From: Brachyspira sp. SAP_772
GTDB taxonomy: Bacteria; Spirochaetota; Brachyspiria; Brachyspirales; Brachyspiraceae
DNA length: 64,000 nucleotides
Assembly: GCF_009755885.1 (NCBI RefSeq)
Contig: NZ_VYIX01000003.1
Span: 43,507-107,506 of the forward strand
Direction of reading: 5' to 3'
Shown: positions 18,781 through 28,155 of the stretch, piece by piece
Numbering within the stretch: the stretch's first letter is position 1
Layout of the letters: the number at the start of each line of letters is the position of its first letter
Program-made: the position numbers and the translations under genes
The notes under the pieces: generated by a model
The model's input: the letters and a program-made list of their open reading frames with translations, nothing else
Database searches by the model: none
What the model was told of the DNA's origin: nothing

Positions 18781-18867
18781 TTTAAAAATATTTTATTTAA
18801 AAATATTTTATTTAAAAATATTTTATTTAAAAATATTTTATTTAAAAATATTTTATTTAAAATATTA
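18781..18867. repeat. 15-bp AT-only tandem repeat
   Basis: Five exact head-to-tail copies of TTTAAAAATATTTTA (18781-18855), then a partial copy missing one A (18856-18867). The unit is almost self-complementary. It lies between the start of flbB (18664) and the terminator after the acetate permease gene (18872). Copy number is likely to vary between strains. Confidence 0.95.
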
Positions 18868-18871
18868 TACA

Positions 18872-18909
18872 AAAAAGGCCATATATAAACTATTATATAT
18901 GACCTTTTT
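18872..18909 (-). terminator. Rho-independent terminator
   Basis: AAAAAGGCCATATATAA / TTATATATGACCTTTTT long stem with a three-base loop and flanking A and T runs. Ends the acetate permease gene at 18932; symmetric enough to act both ways. Confidence 0.8.
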
Positions 18910-18931
18910 ATAGTGTATGTTATTTATTATA

Positions 18932-19543
18932 TTATTTCTTAAATATTCCTAATGGTTTACCTACAGGCAACACTACTCTTCCTAAATTTTTATTTAATAC
19001 ACCAGCAGCACATCCATAAAAACCTATTAAAGCAGCAGCAAGTTCAGCTATTCCAGCAACAAGCTGAGTTTCTTTTGGAGATATACCTAAATAATTTAAT
19101 GCCATTGCTATCAATAATACATCTACAGCTATAAAAATATAAAATAAAACCTTATGAGCTTCAGCAGCAGCAAAAGTTAAAGGTATAACAAGAAATAAAT
19201 ATGCTATACATCCAAAAGCAAATTGTTTCATATCAAGAGAAGCCTGCATCCCCTCTCCAAATACCCCCACAGAAATAAGCCAAATCATAGCTACAGCAAA
19301 CCAAAATAATCCAAATGAGCCAAATACAACAGCACCAAATACATTCTCCTTTTTAAAATCTACAATTGATGCTACAAACTGAGGCACACATCCTAAAAAT
19401 ATTGCCCAAGGCACTAACCCTGACACCCCTGTAGTAATGCCTAACTTTTGAGAAGATGCCACAAAAGTTATTACAGCAAATCCAAACATACCAAACGGCG
19501 AGGGATCTGCTAATGATTGAGTTACTTTTACTTCATTGTTCAT
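18932..19543 (-). CDS. Acetate/succinate uptake permease, GPR1/FUN34/YaaH family
   Basis: A 203-residue six-helix inner-membrane protein of the AceTr (SatP/YaaH) family, which moves acetate or succinate with protons. The family signature N-P-A-P-L-G-L appears here as ADPSPFGMFGF at residues 11-21. Further matches are a glycine-rich first helix, IFLGCVPQFVASIVDFKKENVFGAVVFGSFGLFW around residues 47-80, and six evenly spaced hydrophobic segments. AGGAG precedes the ATG. In a fermenting anaerobe it may handle acetate produced or present in the gut, which is inference. The gene is single and flanked by a strong terminator. Confidence 0.9.
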   Translation of the reverse strand: MNNEVKVTQSLADPSPFGMFGFAVITFVASSQKLGITTGVSGLVPWAIFLGCVPQFVASIVDFKKENVFGAVVFGSFGLFWFAVAMIWLISVGVFGEGMQASLDMKQFAFGCIAYLFLVIPLTFAAAEAHKVLFYIFIAVDVLLIAMALNYLGISPKETQLVAGIAELAAALIGFYGCAAGVLNKNLGRVVLPVGKPLGIFKK

Positions 19544-19695
19544 TATATACTCCTATACCCTATTTATTAATTAGTATAGAAAAAATATATATACATGTCA
19601 AATAAATATGCAAATAAATTATATTTTTTAAACAAAAAAAGATAATTATTGTGATGATTTAATTTTTATTTTTTTAAATAATGTTTAATACATGA

Positions 19696-20862
19696 TTAAT
19701 TAGTTCTCTTTAAAAGAATCATGCTAACATCATCTTTTAAAGGTTCTTTTGTAAAAGATTTTATCTCAGATATAATTTTTTCTTTAATATCATCAACATT
19801 ATTTTTAACATTTTTAGAGAATATTTGCTTTAGATGTTCATCGCCAAACATATTATTATTATCATCAAATACCTCATAAGCACCATCGGTAAAGACAAAT
19901 AAAATGTCATTTCTATTTAATTGAACTTTCATTTCTGTATATTCACTCTCAGCAATCATTCCAATTAAAGGACCATCTATATCTACAGTGCATATTTCAT
20001 CTTTGCTATTTGAATAATAAATAGGTTTTGGAGAGCCCGCAGAAGAGCATAATAATTCACCTGTATCATTATTGTAAAGTGCATAAAACAAACAGGCAAA
20101 CAAGTTTTTATCGAACCCCTCTTCTATGAAAAATTTATTAAGCTTCTCCAAAAAAACAGCAGGTGAAGTATTTTTATCATCTATAATAGCATGCGAATCA
20201 AAAAAAGATTTTATCAAAATAGTAAGCATACTAGCAGCCACCCCATGCCCAGATACATCAGCAAGAAGTATAGCATAATATCCATCATTAATAAGCTTTA
20301 TACCGCTATAGTCCCCAGAAACCTCATTTGGAGCATAATGATGTATAGATATTTCATTTTTTGGTATAGATGTATTACCATAAGAGAGTATAGTTTTTTG
20401 CAGTTTAGCAGCATATTCTATATCTCTTTTTAGTATATCCATATACATCATATTAGACTCTATCGCCTTTTTAAGCCTAATATAAGACTTCATTTTAGAA
20501 AGAAACAAATCAGTATCAATAGACTTTTCAAAAAAACCATCAGCCCCGCAGTCAAAAGCTTTAAGGGATTCTGTTTTATTATCAGAAGCAGTTAAAAAAA
20601 GTACGGCTATATTTTTTAATAAATTATCAGATTTTATATAATCAGCCAATCTGCAAGCTCCTGCATTAGGAAGCATATAATCAACCAATATACAATCTGG
20701 TATTTTTTCATATGTCATATTAATAGCTTCTTCATAAGATAAAGCTATATAACATAAATAATTATTTTTTTTTAAGAATTTTTGAATAAACTTAGCATAA
20801 TCAATATTAGTATCAACTATTAATACTTTCTCTGTTAAAATATTATTTCTTGTAATAGCCAT
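19696..20862 (-). CDS. Response regulator with PP2C (RsbU/SpoIIE) phosphatase output
   Basis: A 388-residue signalling protein. Residues 10-130 form a CheY-like receiver domain with the phospho-acceptor aspartate in CILVDYMLP near residue 60, preceded by the acidic pair at VDTN and followed by the Lys in ADGFFEKS near 115. Residues 150-388 are a PPM/SpoIIE-type serine phosphatase with its metal sites (YAAKLQKTILSYG, SGDYSGIKLINDGYYAILLADVSGHGVAASML, IDGPLIGMI, LFVFTDGAYEVFD, KDDVSMILLKR). Such proteins usually regulate an anti-sigma-factor antagonist; the partner is not nearby. Its ATG is embedded in the stop codon overlap with rodA (1-base overlap at 20862), so it is probably the third gene of the mrdA-rodA operon. 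Confidence 0.9.
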   Translation of the reverse strand: MAITRNNILTEKVLIVDTNIDYAKFIQKFLKKNNYLCYIALSYEEAINMTYEKIPDCILVDYMLPNAGACRLADYIKSDNLLKNIAVLFLTASDNKTESLKAFDCGADGFFEKSIDTDLFLSKMKSYIRLKKAIESNMMYMDILKRDIEYAAKLQKTILSYGNTSIPKNEISIHHYAPNEVSGDYSGIKLINDGYYAILLADVSGHGVAASMLTILIKSFFDSHAIIDDKNTSPAVFLEKLNKFFIEEGFDKNLFACLFYALYNNDTGELLCSSAGSPKPIYYSNSKDEICTVDIDGPLIGMIAESEYTEMKVQLNRNDILFVFTDGAYEVFDDNNNMFGDEHLKQIFSKNVKNNVDDIKEKIISEIKSFTKEPLKDDVSMILLKRTN

Positions 20863-22178
20863 TAATGTACATACCTTCTAGCTTCAACATTAAATATAAG
20901 CCCAATAGATATAGAAAAAGTTAAAATTGAAGAACCACCACTACTTACAAAAGGCAAAGTTAAACCTGTAATAGGCATCATACCAACCACCATACCAATA
21001 TTAATAAGCACGTGACACAAAAACATAGCTATTACACCAGATATAATCAAAGCCCCAAGCCTATCTTTAGCAAAATATGCAACAGTAATGCCCCTCACAA
21101 ATATAGTAGCATAAGCCAATACCACTAAAGCACTTCCTACGAACCCCCACTCCTCACAAATATTTGAGAAAATAAAGTCATTTACCTGCTGAGGTATAAA
21201 GTTTAATTGAGACTGACTTCCATTGAGAAAGCCCTCACCAAAAAGCCCCCCACTTCCAACAGCAATGAGTGATTGAATAATGTTGTATCCAGAACTAAGC
21301 CTAGTAAGCTCTGGGTTCATAAATACTAATAATCTCTCTTTCTGATAAGTTTTTAATCCTATATCAAAAGTTAAAGCTGCACACATACTTAAAAATAAAA
21401 CAAAAAATGTAAATGAAAATAATTCTACATATTTGTTATTCATATAGAAGTTTATTGTAAGAAGAAGTATTGATATAAACAAAAATCCTCCAGCAATATA
21501 TCCTATATAAAGCCTTTGTGATAGGAAGTTAAAGAGAATATTGTTTATATCATCAGACATTCTCTTATATTCCAAGAACATAGGTATAGATAACCCTATA
21601 ACACCTATACTTAATAATGATATAATATATCTTAAAGGAACCCCTCCCACAAATAGCATAACAAATACTATAAAACAATATACCAAAACAGTACCCAAAT
21701 CAGGCTGCATTAAAACTAACCCAATAGGTATAGAAATAAAAATACCAGCTATTATAAAGTATTTCTCTTGTTTTATTTTATCGCCTATTTGATCCAAATA
21801 ACCAGCCAAAAATATAATCATTACTATCTTACCAAACTCAGAAGGCTGCATACCAAAAAGCCAACTGCTACTTCCATTTATTGTAGTACCAACCCCCGGA
21901 ATAAGTACAAGTATCAAAACAACAAGCATTGGTATATATAAAGACATTCTATGTTCTGCAAGTTTGGTATAGTTGAGAAACATAGTGATACACATAACAA
22001 CAAGACCAACAACAGAGAAAAATACATACTTCAAAAATATCCAACTAGTCTTTCCAGAATCTGGAGAATATGTAGAAGAATATACTGCTATAGCACCTGC
22101 CACCATAAGAAAAAGTATAGAAATAAGTATTCTCCAATCAAATACGAATAATCTTTTTAATTCTTTTTTTTCATTCAT
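20862..22178 (-). CDS. rodA: Rod-shape determining peptidoglycan glycosyltransferase RodA
   Basis: RodA is the SEDS-family transglycosylase that polymerises lipid II for cell elongation together with PBP2. The 438-residue protein has many membrane helices and SEDS signatures: FVRGITVAYFAKDRLGALIISGVIAM and the C-terminal GMMPITGLTLPFVSSGGSSILT near residues 400-425, plus NGSSSWLFGMQPSEFGKIVMIIFLAGYL near 98. It overlaps the end of mrdA by eight bases, the classical PBP2-RodA pairing. An unusual feature is a long connector with extra residues between helices near 205-250 (MSDDINNILFNFLSQRLYIG...). mreBCD are not adjacent. High confidence. Confidence 0.93.
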   Translation of the reverse strand: MNEKKELKRLFVFDWRILISILFLMVAGAIAVYSSTYSPDSGKTSWIFLKYVFFSVVGLVVMCITMFLNYTKLAEHRMSLYIPMLVVLILVLIPGVGTTINGSSSWLFGMQPSEFGKIVMIIFLAGYLDQIGDKIKQEKYFIIAGIFISIPIGLVLMQPDLGTVLVYCFIVFVMLFVGGVPLRYIISLLSIGVIGLSIPMFLEYKRMSDDINNILFNFLSQRLYIGYIAGGFLFISILLLTINFYMNNKYVELFSFTFFVLFLSMCAALTFDIGLKTYQKERLLVFMNPELTRLSSGYNIIQSLIAVGSGGLFGEGFLNGSQSQLNFIPQQVNDFIFSNICEEWGFVGSALVVLAYATIFVRGITVAYFAKDRLGALIISGVIAMFLCHVLINIGMVVGMMPITGLTLPFVSSGGSSILTFSISIGLIFNVEARRYVH

Positions 22179-24180
22179 ATTGTATTCTATTGTCCTCTTG
22201 AGTATTTATATTGTTTTCAGTGTTTTCATTATTTTCTGCATTTTCAGTGTTTTCTGCGTTTTGGGCATTTTCTAAAGCCTGCTGCTCTCTAGCCATTCTA
22301 ATTTGTCTATATATACTTTGCATTCTTCCATATATAGAGTTTCTAGCCTGTATAGCGTCATCACCGTCTATTATAGAGCGAAGCATAGCAGTAGCAATAG
22401 GTCCAGCGGTAGAACCACCACCACCACCACTGTTTTCAAGCATAACTGTTACAGCAATCATATCATCTTTAGGTCTTTGATTATAAGGTCCATAAATAGT
22501 AATCCAAGTATGGTCTTTACCTTGAGCGTTTTGTGCCGTAGAAGTTTTAGCTGCCAATTTTATGTTTGGAGACCAAGCACCGTTTCTTGCAGTACCGCCT
22601 GATACAGCCATTCTCATGCCTTCTTTTATAACAGTGAATATATCTTTACTTATATCTATTTTTTTCATTACAATCTTGTCATTATTATATATCACCTCAT
22701 CAGTTTGAGAACTTCTAATCTCTTTAACAACATGAGGTCTATACATAATACCGTCATTTATGATAGCAGAAGTAGCCATATGAACCGCTATAGGAGTAGC
22801 AGACATATAACCCTGACCAATAGCATATTGAAGCGTATCACCGTCCCACCAATATTCACCAATCTTTCTTCTCTTCCATTCAGAACTAGGAACTGTACCT
22901 ATTTTCTCACCCGGTAAATCTATACCTGTAAGCTCTCCAAAGCCTAATAACTCTGCATATTTCTTTATAAAATTTGGTCCAAGCTCATAAGCTAGGTTGT
23001 AGAAATAAGTGTTGCAAGAAAATTGAATAGCCTTATACATATTAACATAGCCGTGATGACCAGTACATCTATAAAATCTGTTCTCAAGAAGCATACCGCC
23101 CGCACAGAACCTTGTAGTATAAGCTCCTATTCTTCCCTCAGCAAGAGCTCCCAAAGCACTAACAAGCTTGAAAGTAGAGCCCGGAGGATATCTTCCCCTT
23201 ATAGCCTTGTTCCAAAATGGATTAGCTGGGTTATTGATAAGTTCTGAATATTTTTTAGCATCTATCTTACCTATAAAAATATTAGGGTCATACCAAGGGG
23301 AACTTACCATAGCAAGTATTTCACCAGTAGTAGGTTTAGATATTATAATAGTTCCAACCTGCCCTCTAAGAAGCTCTTCTGCATCCTTTTGTATTTTAGA
23401 ATCTATACTAAGTATTAATTTTTTACCCGGTATTGGTTTTCCAACTGCAGGAGTGATAGTTTCTTTTACTCTGTTTCTTGAATCCACTATCCACTGCTCA
23501 TAACCGTCTATTCCTCTAAGCTCTTTATCATAATACTGCTCAACACCCTCCTTACCAATAACGCTGTCTCTTCTATAACCTTCTATTCTCTTGCTTTCAT
23601 ATTCTTCCTGTGAAATATTACCTATATAGCCCAATATATGCGTCATAGTTTCACCAAGCGGATAATTTCTTATAGATTTACTTCCATAATATACACCCGG
23701 AAAATCTTCAGAACGCTCTGCCAAATAACTCATTTGAGACATAGTAATATTATCAGATATCTCTACAGAATCATAACTGTTTTTAGAAACTTTAGATAAA
23801 CTTTCTTTTATAGAACCTAAATCTATATTAAATAATTTAGATACCCTATATAAGAGCTCCTCTCTTTCAAAATAATTCTTAGGCAAATAAACAGGTATAA
23901 TATACATAGTGTAGATTTTTATATTTTCTGCCACAATAACACCGTTTCTATCGAATATCTCTCCCCTATAGGCATCTATTGGTATTATTTGCTCTTTATT
24001 GTTTCTTGCTAAACTATCATAATGAGAGTTTAAAATTATTTGCAAATAAAATAGTCTAATAATAAGCATAGCCGATATTAATACAGAAATAATTAATACT
24101 ACTATTAGCTTTCTTTTATATTTAAAATCTTCACCTTCGATTTTTTTATCTTTATTTAATTCAATTTCTAAAAAAGTCAT
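22171..24180 (-). CDS. mrdA: Penicillin-binding protein 2 (transpeptidase for elongation)
   Basis: PBP2 crosslinks peptidoglycan along the side wall and pairs with RodA. The 669 residues contain an N-terminal membrane anchor near 25-46, a dimerisation domain (DAYRGEIFDRNGVIVAENI near 73), and the transpeptidase domain with the active-site S-x-x-K in RYPPGSTFKLV (Ser near residue 340), the SxN motif FSCNTYFYNLA near 401, and KTS in AAKTSTAQNAQGKDH near 570. The C-terminal ~30 residues are a Glu/Asn-rich, low-complexity tail. AAGGA is correctly spaced before the ATG. It is the first gene of the mrdA-rodA-phosphatase unit, separated from ctpA by a terminator. Confidence 0.96.
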   Translation of the reverse strand: MTFLEIELNKDKKIEGEDFKYKRKLIVVLIISVLISAMLIIRLFYLQIILNSHYDSLARNNKEQIIPIDAYRGEIFDRNGVIVAENIKIYTMYIIPVYLPKNYFEREELLYRVSKLFNIDLGSIKESLSKVSKNSYDSVEISDNITMSQMSYLAERSEDFPGVYYGSKSIRNYPLGETMTHILGYIGNISQEEYESKRIEGYRRDSVIGKEGVEQYYDKELRGIDGYEQWIVDSRNRVKETITPAVGKPIPGKKLILSIDSKIQKDAEELLRGQVGTIIISKPTTGEILAMVSSPWYDPNIFIGKIDAKKYSELINNPANPFWNKAIRGRYPPGSTFKLVSALGALAEGRIGAYTTRFCAGGMLLENRFYRCTGHHGYVNMYKAIQFSCNTYFYNLAYELGPNFIKKYAELLGFGELTGIDLPGEKIGTVPSSEWKRRKIGEYWWDGDTLQYAIGQGYMSATPIAVHMATSAIINDGIMYRPHVVKEIRSSQTDEVIYNNDKIVMKKIDISKDIFTVIKEGMRMAVSGGTARNGAWSPNIKLAAKTSTAQNAQGKDHTWITIYGPYNQRPKDDMIAVTVMLENSGGGGGSTAGPIATAMLRSIIDGDDAIQARNSIYGRMQSIYRQIRMAREQQALENAQNAENTENAENNENTENNINTQEDNRIQYE

Positions 24181-24261
24181 ATAAAAAAATCCTTATAAAA
24201 TTTTTTATACTATTATTAATAACGGTATTTATCAATTAAATTTAAGCAAATAAAAAATTTA

Positions 24262-24299
24262 AAAGGTATATGCAAAAACTATATTTTACATATACCTTA
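24262..24299 (-). terminator. Rho-independent terminator
   Basis: AAGGTATATG / CATATACCTT stem with an 18-base loop between ctpA (ends 24312) and mrdA (starts 24180); A-run at 24254-24263 gives the U-tract in minus-strand RNA. Confidence 0.7.
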
Positions 24300-24311
24300 A
24301 AATTTACTTAA

Positions 24312-25778
24312 TTATTCTTTTTCATTAGACCAATTTTCTCTTGGTTCTTCTTTATCTTGCGGAGGCTGTTTTCCTGTATTTAAATAATCAATAGCAGATT
24401 TAAGCTGCTTATCATATCTAAGATCAACTATCTCATTATAATTGCCCAAATTACGTTCATTATATATCAGCCTCTCAAGCAAATAATCGCTAGCAATTAT
24501 ATTTTGATTTTTAAGTTGTTCTTTAAATTGAGGTAAAGCATTTTCATCAGCCTCTTCTTTCGGATATTTTTTTACATATTCTGCAATCTGTCCGCCTTTT
24601 CTAAGTTCTGTTAATGCTATTACATCTGTATTACTTAATTTAGGTTCAACAACAACAAAATCTGGAGTTAATCCTTTACCATGAAGTCTTCTTCCATTAG
24701 GTGTATAATAATGTGCTACTGTAAACTTAAATGCTGTATTATCTTTTACATCTAAAGGCAACACATACTGTACACTAAACTTACCAAATGTAGTTTCACC
24801 TAACAATTTTGCTCTATTATTATCCTGTAAAGCTCCAGCCAAAATCTCTGAGGCAGAAGCACTATATTGATTAACAAGAACTATCATATCGCCATCTACC
24901 CATTGATCGCCTTTCACAGTAGCATAATAGTCTTGATTTTCATTTTTAGTTCTTCCTCTTGTATAAACTATTTTACCATCAGACAAGAACTCTTCTACAA
25001 TATTAATAGCTGTATCTAATCTTCCGCCCGGATTATTTCTCAAATCTAATATAAGCTTTGTCATACCTTTCTTTTTAAGATCAACTAAAGCATTTTCTAA
25101 TTCTCTTGAAGTATCATCTCCAAAGTTTGTTATTCTAATATATCCTATAGTACTGTCTTCCAACATTTTGTATTTTACGCTTTTTATTTCAACTATAGCT
25201 CTAGTTAAAGTATATTCTATAGGCTCAACTACGCCCTGTCTTACTATTTTTAATTTTACTTTAGTGCCAGCTTTTCCACGCATAATATTAGCAGCATTAT
25301 CTACAGACATATCTTTAGTGCTTTCACCATTTATCTCTATAATAATGTCTCCCGGCAATATTCCAGCCCTCTCACCCGGACCATCTTCTATAGGAGCTAC
25401 AACCAAAAGGCCTCTATCTGGCTGCTTTGATATAGATAAACCAACTCCGCCATATCTTCCAGACATCTCTGTGCTAAGTGCTTCATTTAATTTCTCATCA
25501 AGCAAAAATGTAAATGGGTCATCGGTAGCTTCAAGCATACCTTTTATAGCACCATACATTAGTTTTTTGGTAGTAACATTATTGGTATCAACAAAGTTCT
25601 GCTGTAATGTAGCAAAAACTTTTTGGAATAATCTACTATAATAATAAAAATCATTATCTGATTGTGCCATACCCTGCTGTGCTATTGCTATTGAAGGACT
25701 CTTAAAATTAAAAAATGATATAGCTAAAACAAATATTAAAAGAAATATCCATAATGCTCTCTCTTTGTTTTTCATCAT
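24312..25778 (-). CDS. ctpA: Carboxy-terminal processing protease (S41 family)
   Basis: A 488-residue periplasmic serine protease that trims or degrades exported proteins from the C-terminus. Residues 8-30 are a signal peptide or anchor (WIFLLIFVLAISFFNF). A PDZ domain spans about 100-180 (GRYGGVGLSISKQPDRGLLVVAPIEDGPGERAG, then GDIIIEINGEST). The catalytic domain has LDLRNNPGGRLDTAINIVE near 245, QYSASASEILAGALQDN (Ser of the Ser-Lys dyad) near 307 and the Lys in GETTFGKFSVQYVL near 332. The C-terminus is a charged extension ending RENWSNEKE. The unit stands alone with a terminator behind it. High confidence in family; substrates unknown. Confidence 0.95.
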   Translation of the reverse strand: MMKNKERALWIFLLIFVLAISFFNFKSPSIAIAQQGMAQSDNDFYYYSRLFQKVFATLQQNFVDTNNVTTKKLMYGAIKGMLEATDDPFTFLLDEKLNEALSTEMSGRYGGVGLSISKQPDRGLLVVAPIEDGPGERAGILPGDIIIEINGESTKDMSVDNAANIMRGKAGTKVKLKIVRQGVVEPIEYTLTRAIVEIKSVKYKMLEDSTIGYIRITNFGDDTSRELENALVDLKKKGMTKLILDLRNNPGGRLDTAINIVEEFLSDGKIVYTRGRTKNENQDYYATVKGDQWVDGDMIVLVNQYSASASEILAGALQDNNRAKLLGETTFGKFSVQYVLPLDVKDNTAFKFTVAHYYTPNGRRLHGKGLTPDFVVVEPKLSNTDVIALTELRKGGQIAEYVKKYPKEEADENALPQFKEQLKNQNIIASDYLLERLIYNERNLGNYNEIVDLRYDKQLKSAIDYLNTGKQPPQDKEEPRENWSNEKE

Positions 25779-25958
25779 ATTTTGTAACCTCTATTTTTAA
25801 TAAATATAAAATTATTTATTCAATTTTCTCTATAATATAATTGTTATTATAACATAAATGTAAAAAAAAGAATATACATATTAATATTATTTTATATATA
25901 TATTTACATATATTAACAAATAAAATTTATAACAAAAAATCCGATATGCAAACTAATT

Positions 25959-26891
25959 ATGGAAAATAAAAATCGTTTTATAATTTTTTCTACAGTTATT
26001 ATTGTATTAATTATAATATCATTTTCTTCTTTAATGATAACAGCAAATGACAATATTAGTAAAGATATAAATTTTAAAAAAATAAATACTAATCAAAATA
26101 ATTATGTAAGCAATAAAAAAGAAAATAAAAAAATTAAAATATTAATAGACCCCGGTCATAATGCTGTTACAAAAGGTGCTGTAGGTTTTTTGGGATATGA
26201 ATATTACATGACTTTAAGACTTGCAAATCAGCTTACAGCAATACTAGATAAAGACGATAGATTTGAATATACACTAAGCAGAACTGGTGCTTATTATGAT
26301 AAACATATAAAAGAATATATAACAAATAATTATCAAAAATTATTAGGTATATACAACACAGAATTAGAAGAAACTGAGAGAGTTGGAAATTTAACAAGAT
26401 ATCAAACTATGGAACTATACGCTATTAGACATTATGCCATAGACAATAATTTTGATGCTTTGATAAGTTTACACTTTGATTATATGCCATATATAAAAAG
26501 AAGAGAAAAAACAGAAGGATTTCATGTTATAGTAAGTCCATACAATGGAGAGTTTCAAACTTCTATGCAAATTGCCAATAAAATATCTGAAAGAATGCAA
26601 GAAAGCTATAAAATATCTCCTGTCATAGCAATAGATAATATACTTCCAGACAATGTTTGGAGATTCTACAATAAAGAAGATTTATTAAACAAAGGTATCA
26701 CTTTAAGAGGATTAGTTTTATTAGGTGATAGCTTTGAATATGAATACAATAAACAAACATTCAAAAAAGATGTACCTTCTGTTATGATAGAATCTGGCTT
26801 TATACATGATTGGAAACTAGGAAGCACTAAAGCATTAAGCAATATATCAGATAAAATATATCAAGCTTTAGTAGATGTTTACTGCAATTAA
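25959..26891 (+). CDS. N-acetylmuramoyl-L-alanine amidase (Amidase_3-like)
   Basis: A 310-residue exported zinc amidase that would cut the bond between N-acetylmuramic acid and the peptide stem of peptidoglycan. Residues 7-28 form a signal anchor (IIFSTVIIVLIIISFSSLM). The metal and catalytic residues of the Amidase_3 fold are recognisable: LIDPGHN near residue 62 (first zinc His), a Glu near ELEETERV around 130, LISLHFDYMP near 170 (second zinc His), and VPSVMIESGFIHDWKLGS near 275 with the catalytic Glu. The fold contains extra segments compared with standard AmiC, so peptide specificity is open. No clear Shine-Dalgarno precedes the ATG. Its 3' end overlaps the glucokinase gene by four bases. 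Confidence 0.85.
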   Translation: MENKNRFIIFSTVIIVLIIISFSSLMITANDNISKDINFKKINTNQNNYVSNKKENKKIKILIDPGHNAVTKGAVGFLGYEYYMTLRLANQLTAILDKDDRFEYTLSRTGAYYDKHIKEYITNNYQKLLGIYNTELEETERVGNLTRYQTMELYAIRHYAIDNNFDALISLHFDYMPYIKRREKTEGFHVIVSPYNGEFQTSMQIANKISERMQESYKISPVIAIDNILPDNVWRFYNKEDLLNKGITLRGLVLLGDSFEYEYNKQTFKKDVPSVMIESGFIHDWKLGSTKALSNISDKIYQALVDVYCN

Positions 26892-27841
26892 TTCTTAAAG
26901 AACATAGCAGCACAGCCTAACACACCAGCATCATTTCCCAAAGAAGCAGGTTTTATTTCAAGGTTACTTACCATCATTCTAAGCCCATAATTATTAACAC
27001 CTCTTTTAATATGCTCTATCATCATATCAAAATCCTTACAAAGACCACCGCCTATAAGAACCAAATCCAAATCAAGCATATTTAAAGCCTGTGCTATAGA
27101 CATACCTAAATAATAAGAGCATTCTGCAATAGTTTCTTTAGCAAGAAGGTCGCCTTTTTTAGCTGCATCAAATATAGCCTTAGCTTTATTCTTTTCCAAT
27201 TCTTCATAAGTTAAAGTAGTAGGAACAACATTTTTATGAATTTTTTGCTTAGCCATAGCAATAAAACCAGTAGCAGAAGCATAACGCTCTATACAACCGC
27301 TTGAACCGCAATTACATTTATCTCCATCAGGAACCACAAATACATGCCCAATTTCTCCAGCTCCGCCTAAAGAACCAGTAAACAATTTCCCATTAAGCAC
27401 AAATCCGCCTCCAACTCCTGTACCAAGTGTAACAAACATCACAGATTTATATTCTTTATCTTTACCGCTTCCATATTTTGCCTCACCTAACGCCGCCATA
27501 CTAGCATCATTTGCAGTTTTTACAGGTAAATCAAATAAATCTCCTATATCAGAAAACTTAATACCCTTCAAACCGGGAACATTTTCTGCCCCACCCATAT
27601 GAAGTGTTTCAGAGTTCATAACTCCCGGACAATCTAAACCAATACCTATAGCATTATATTCTGAAGGCATGTTCTCTAAAAGCTTTTTTATTATATTTGA
27701 TATATTTGTTTTATGTTCTTCAGAGGTAAATTTTGCTTCTATATTAAAATTATCTTTATATAAAATATTTCCCTCTTCATTAATGATAGCACCTTTTATT
27801 GAAGTGCCTCCTATATCTAAAGCTATAACAGCATCTTTCAT
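26888..27841 (-). CDS. glk: ROK-family glucokinase
   Basis: A 317-residue sugar kinase of the ROK family that phosphorylates glucose at carbon 6 with ATP, the entry step of glycolysis. Signatures are IALDIGGTSIKGAI at residues 6-19 (ATP phosphate loop), VTLGTGVGGGFVLNGKLF near 133-150, GAGEIGHVFV near 157 (E-x-GH sugar contact) and the zinc-binding Cys cluster CNCGSSGCIERYAS near 174-187. Length, motif order and GGAGG before the ATG are all normal. The symbol glk is given by family resemblance; other hexoses cannot be excluded. It would follow uptake by systems such as mglBAC in this window. Confidence 0.9.
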   Translation of the reverse strand: MKDAVIALDIGGTSIKGAIINEEGNILYKDNFNIEAKFTSEEHKTNISNIIKKLLENMPSEYNAIGIGLDCPGVMNSETLHMGGAENVPGLKGIKFSDIGDLFDLPVKTANDASMAALGEAKYGSGKDKEYKSVMFVTLGTGVGGGFVLNGKLFTGSLGGAGEIGHVFVVPDGDKCNCGSSGCIERYASATGFIAMAKQKIHKNVVPTTLTYEELEKNKAKAIFDAAKKGDLLAKETIAECSYYLGMSIAQALNMLDLDLVLIGGGLCKDFDMMIEHIKRGVNNYGLRMMVSNLEIKPASLGNDAGVLGCAAMFFKN

Positions 27842-28026
27842 TGTTTATATGCCTCCATAATTTTATAATATCATTTTAGTATTAAGATAAAAAATTGTCA
27901 ATGATTAATACACTTATAAAATTAATAAACAATAATTTATTTATCATTTATAAAAATATTATATATTTTAACAAAAATAAACTTAATATAACAGTGGTAA
28001 TATAAAACATATTTTTCACAATTTTA

Positions 28027-28054
28027 TTGATTTATAACTTTTTTATGTTATAAT
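28027..28054 (+). promoter_or_regulatory. Promoter of the helicase-radical SAM gene cluster
   Basis: TTGATT at 28027-28032, a 16-base spacer and TATAAT at 28049-28054 with an extended -10 TG (28046-28047). It lies in the otherwise featureless 314-base AT-rich spacer 27842-28155 between two divergent genes and would give a leader of about 95 bases. Confidence 0.55.
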
Positions 28055-28155
28055 TCCAAAAATTCATATAAAATCTTTTTTCATTAAAAAACAATAATTT
28101 AATAATATTATTATATAAATATAAAAAATTACTATATATAAATGGAGAATACAAA

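Noticed and set aside
18781..18867. CRISPR-like repeat
   Set aside because: The 15-bp units are directly abutting with no spacers, so it is a simple tandem repeat.
25168..25641. 157-codon open frame on the plus strand inside ctpA
   Set aside because: It is antisense to a strongly supported S41 protease gene with all motifs; the protein is Ser/Phe/Leu-rich in the way reverse-strand frames of AT-rich genes are, and it has no Shine-Dalgarno.
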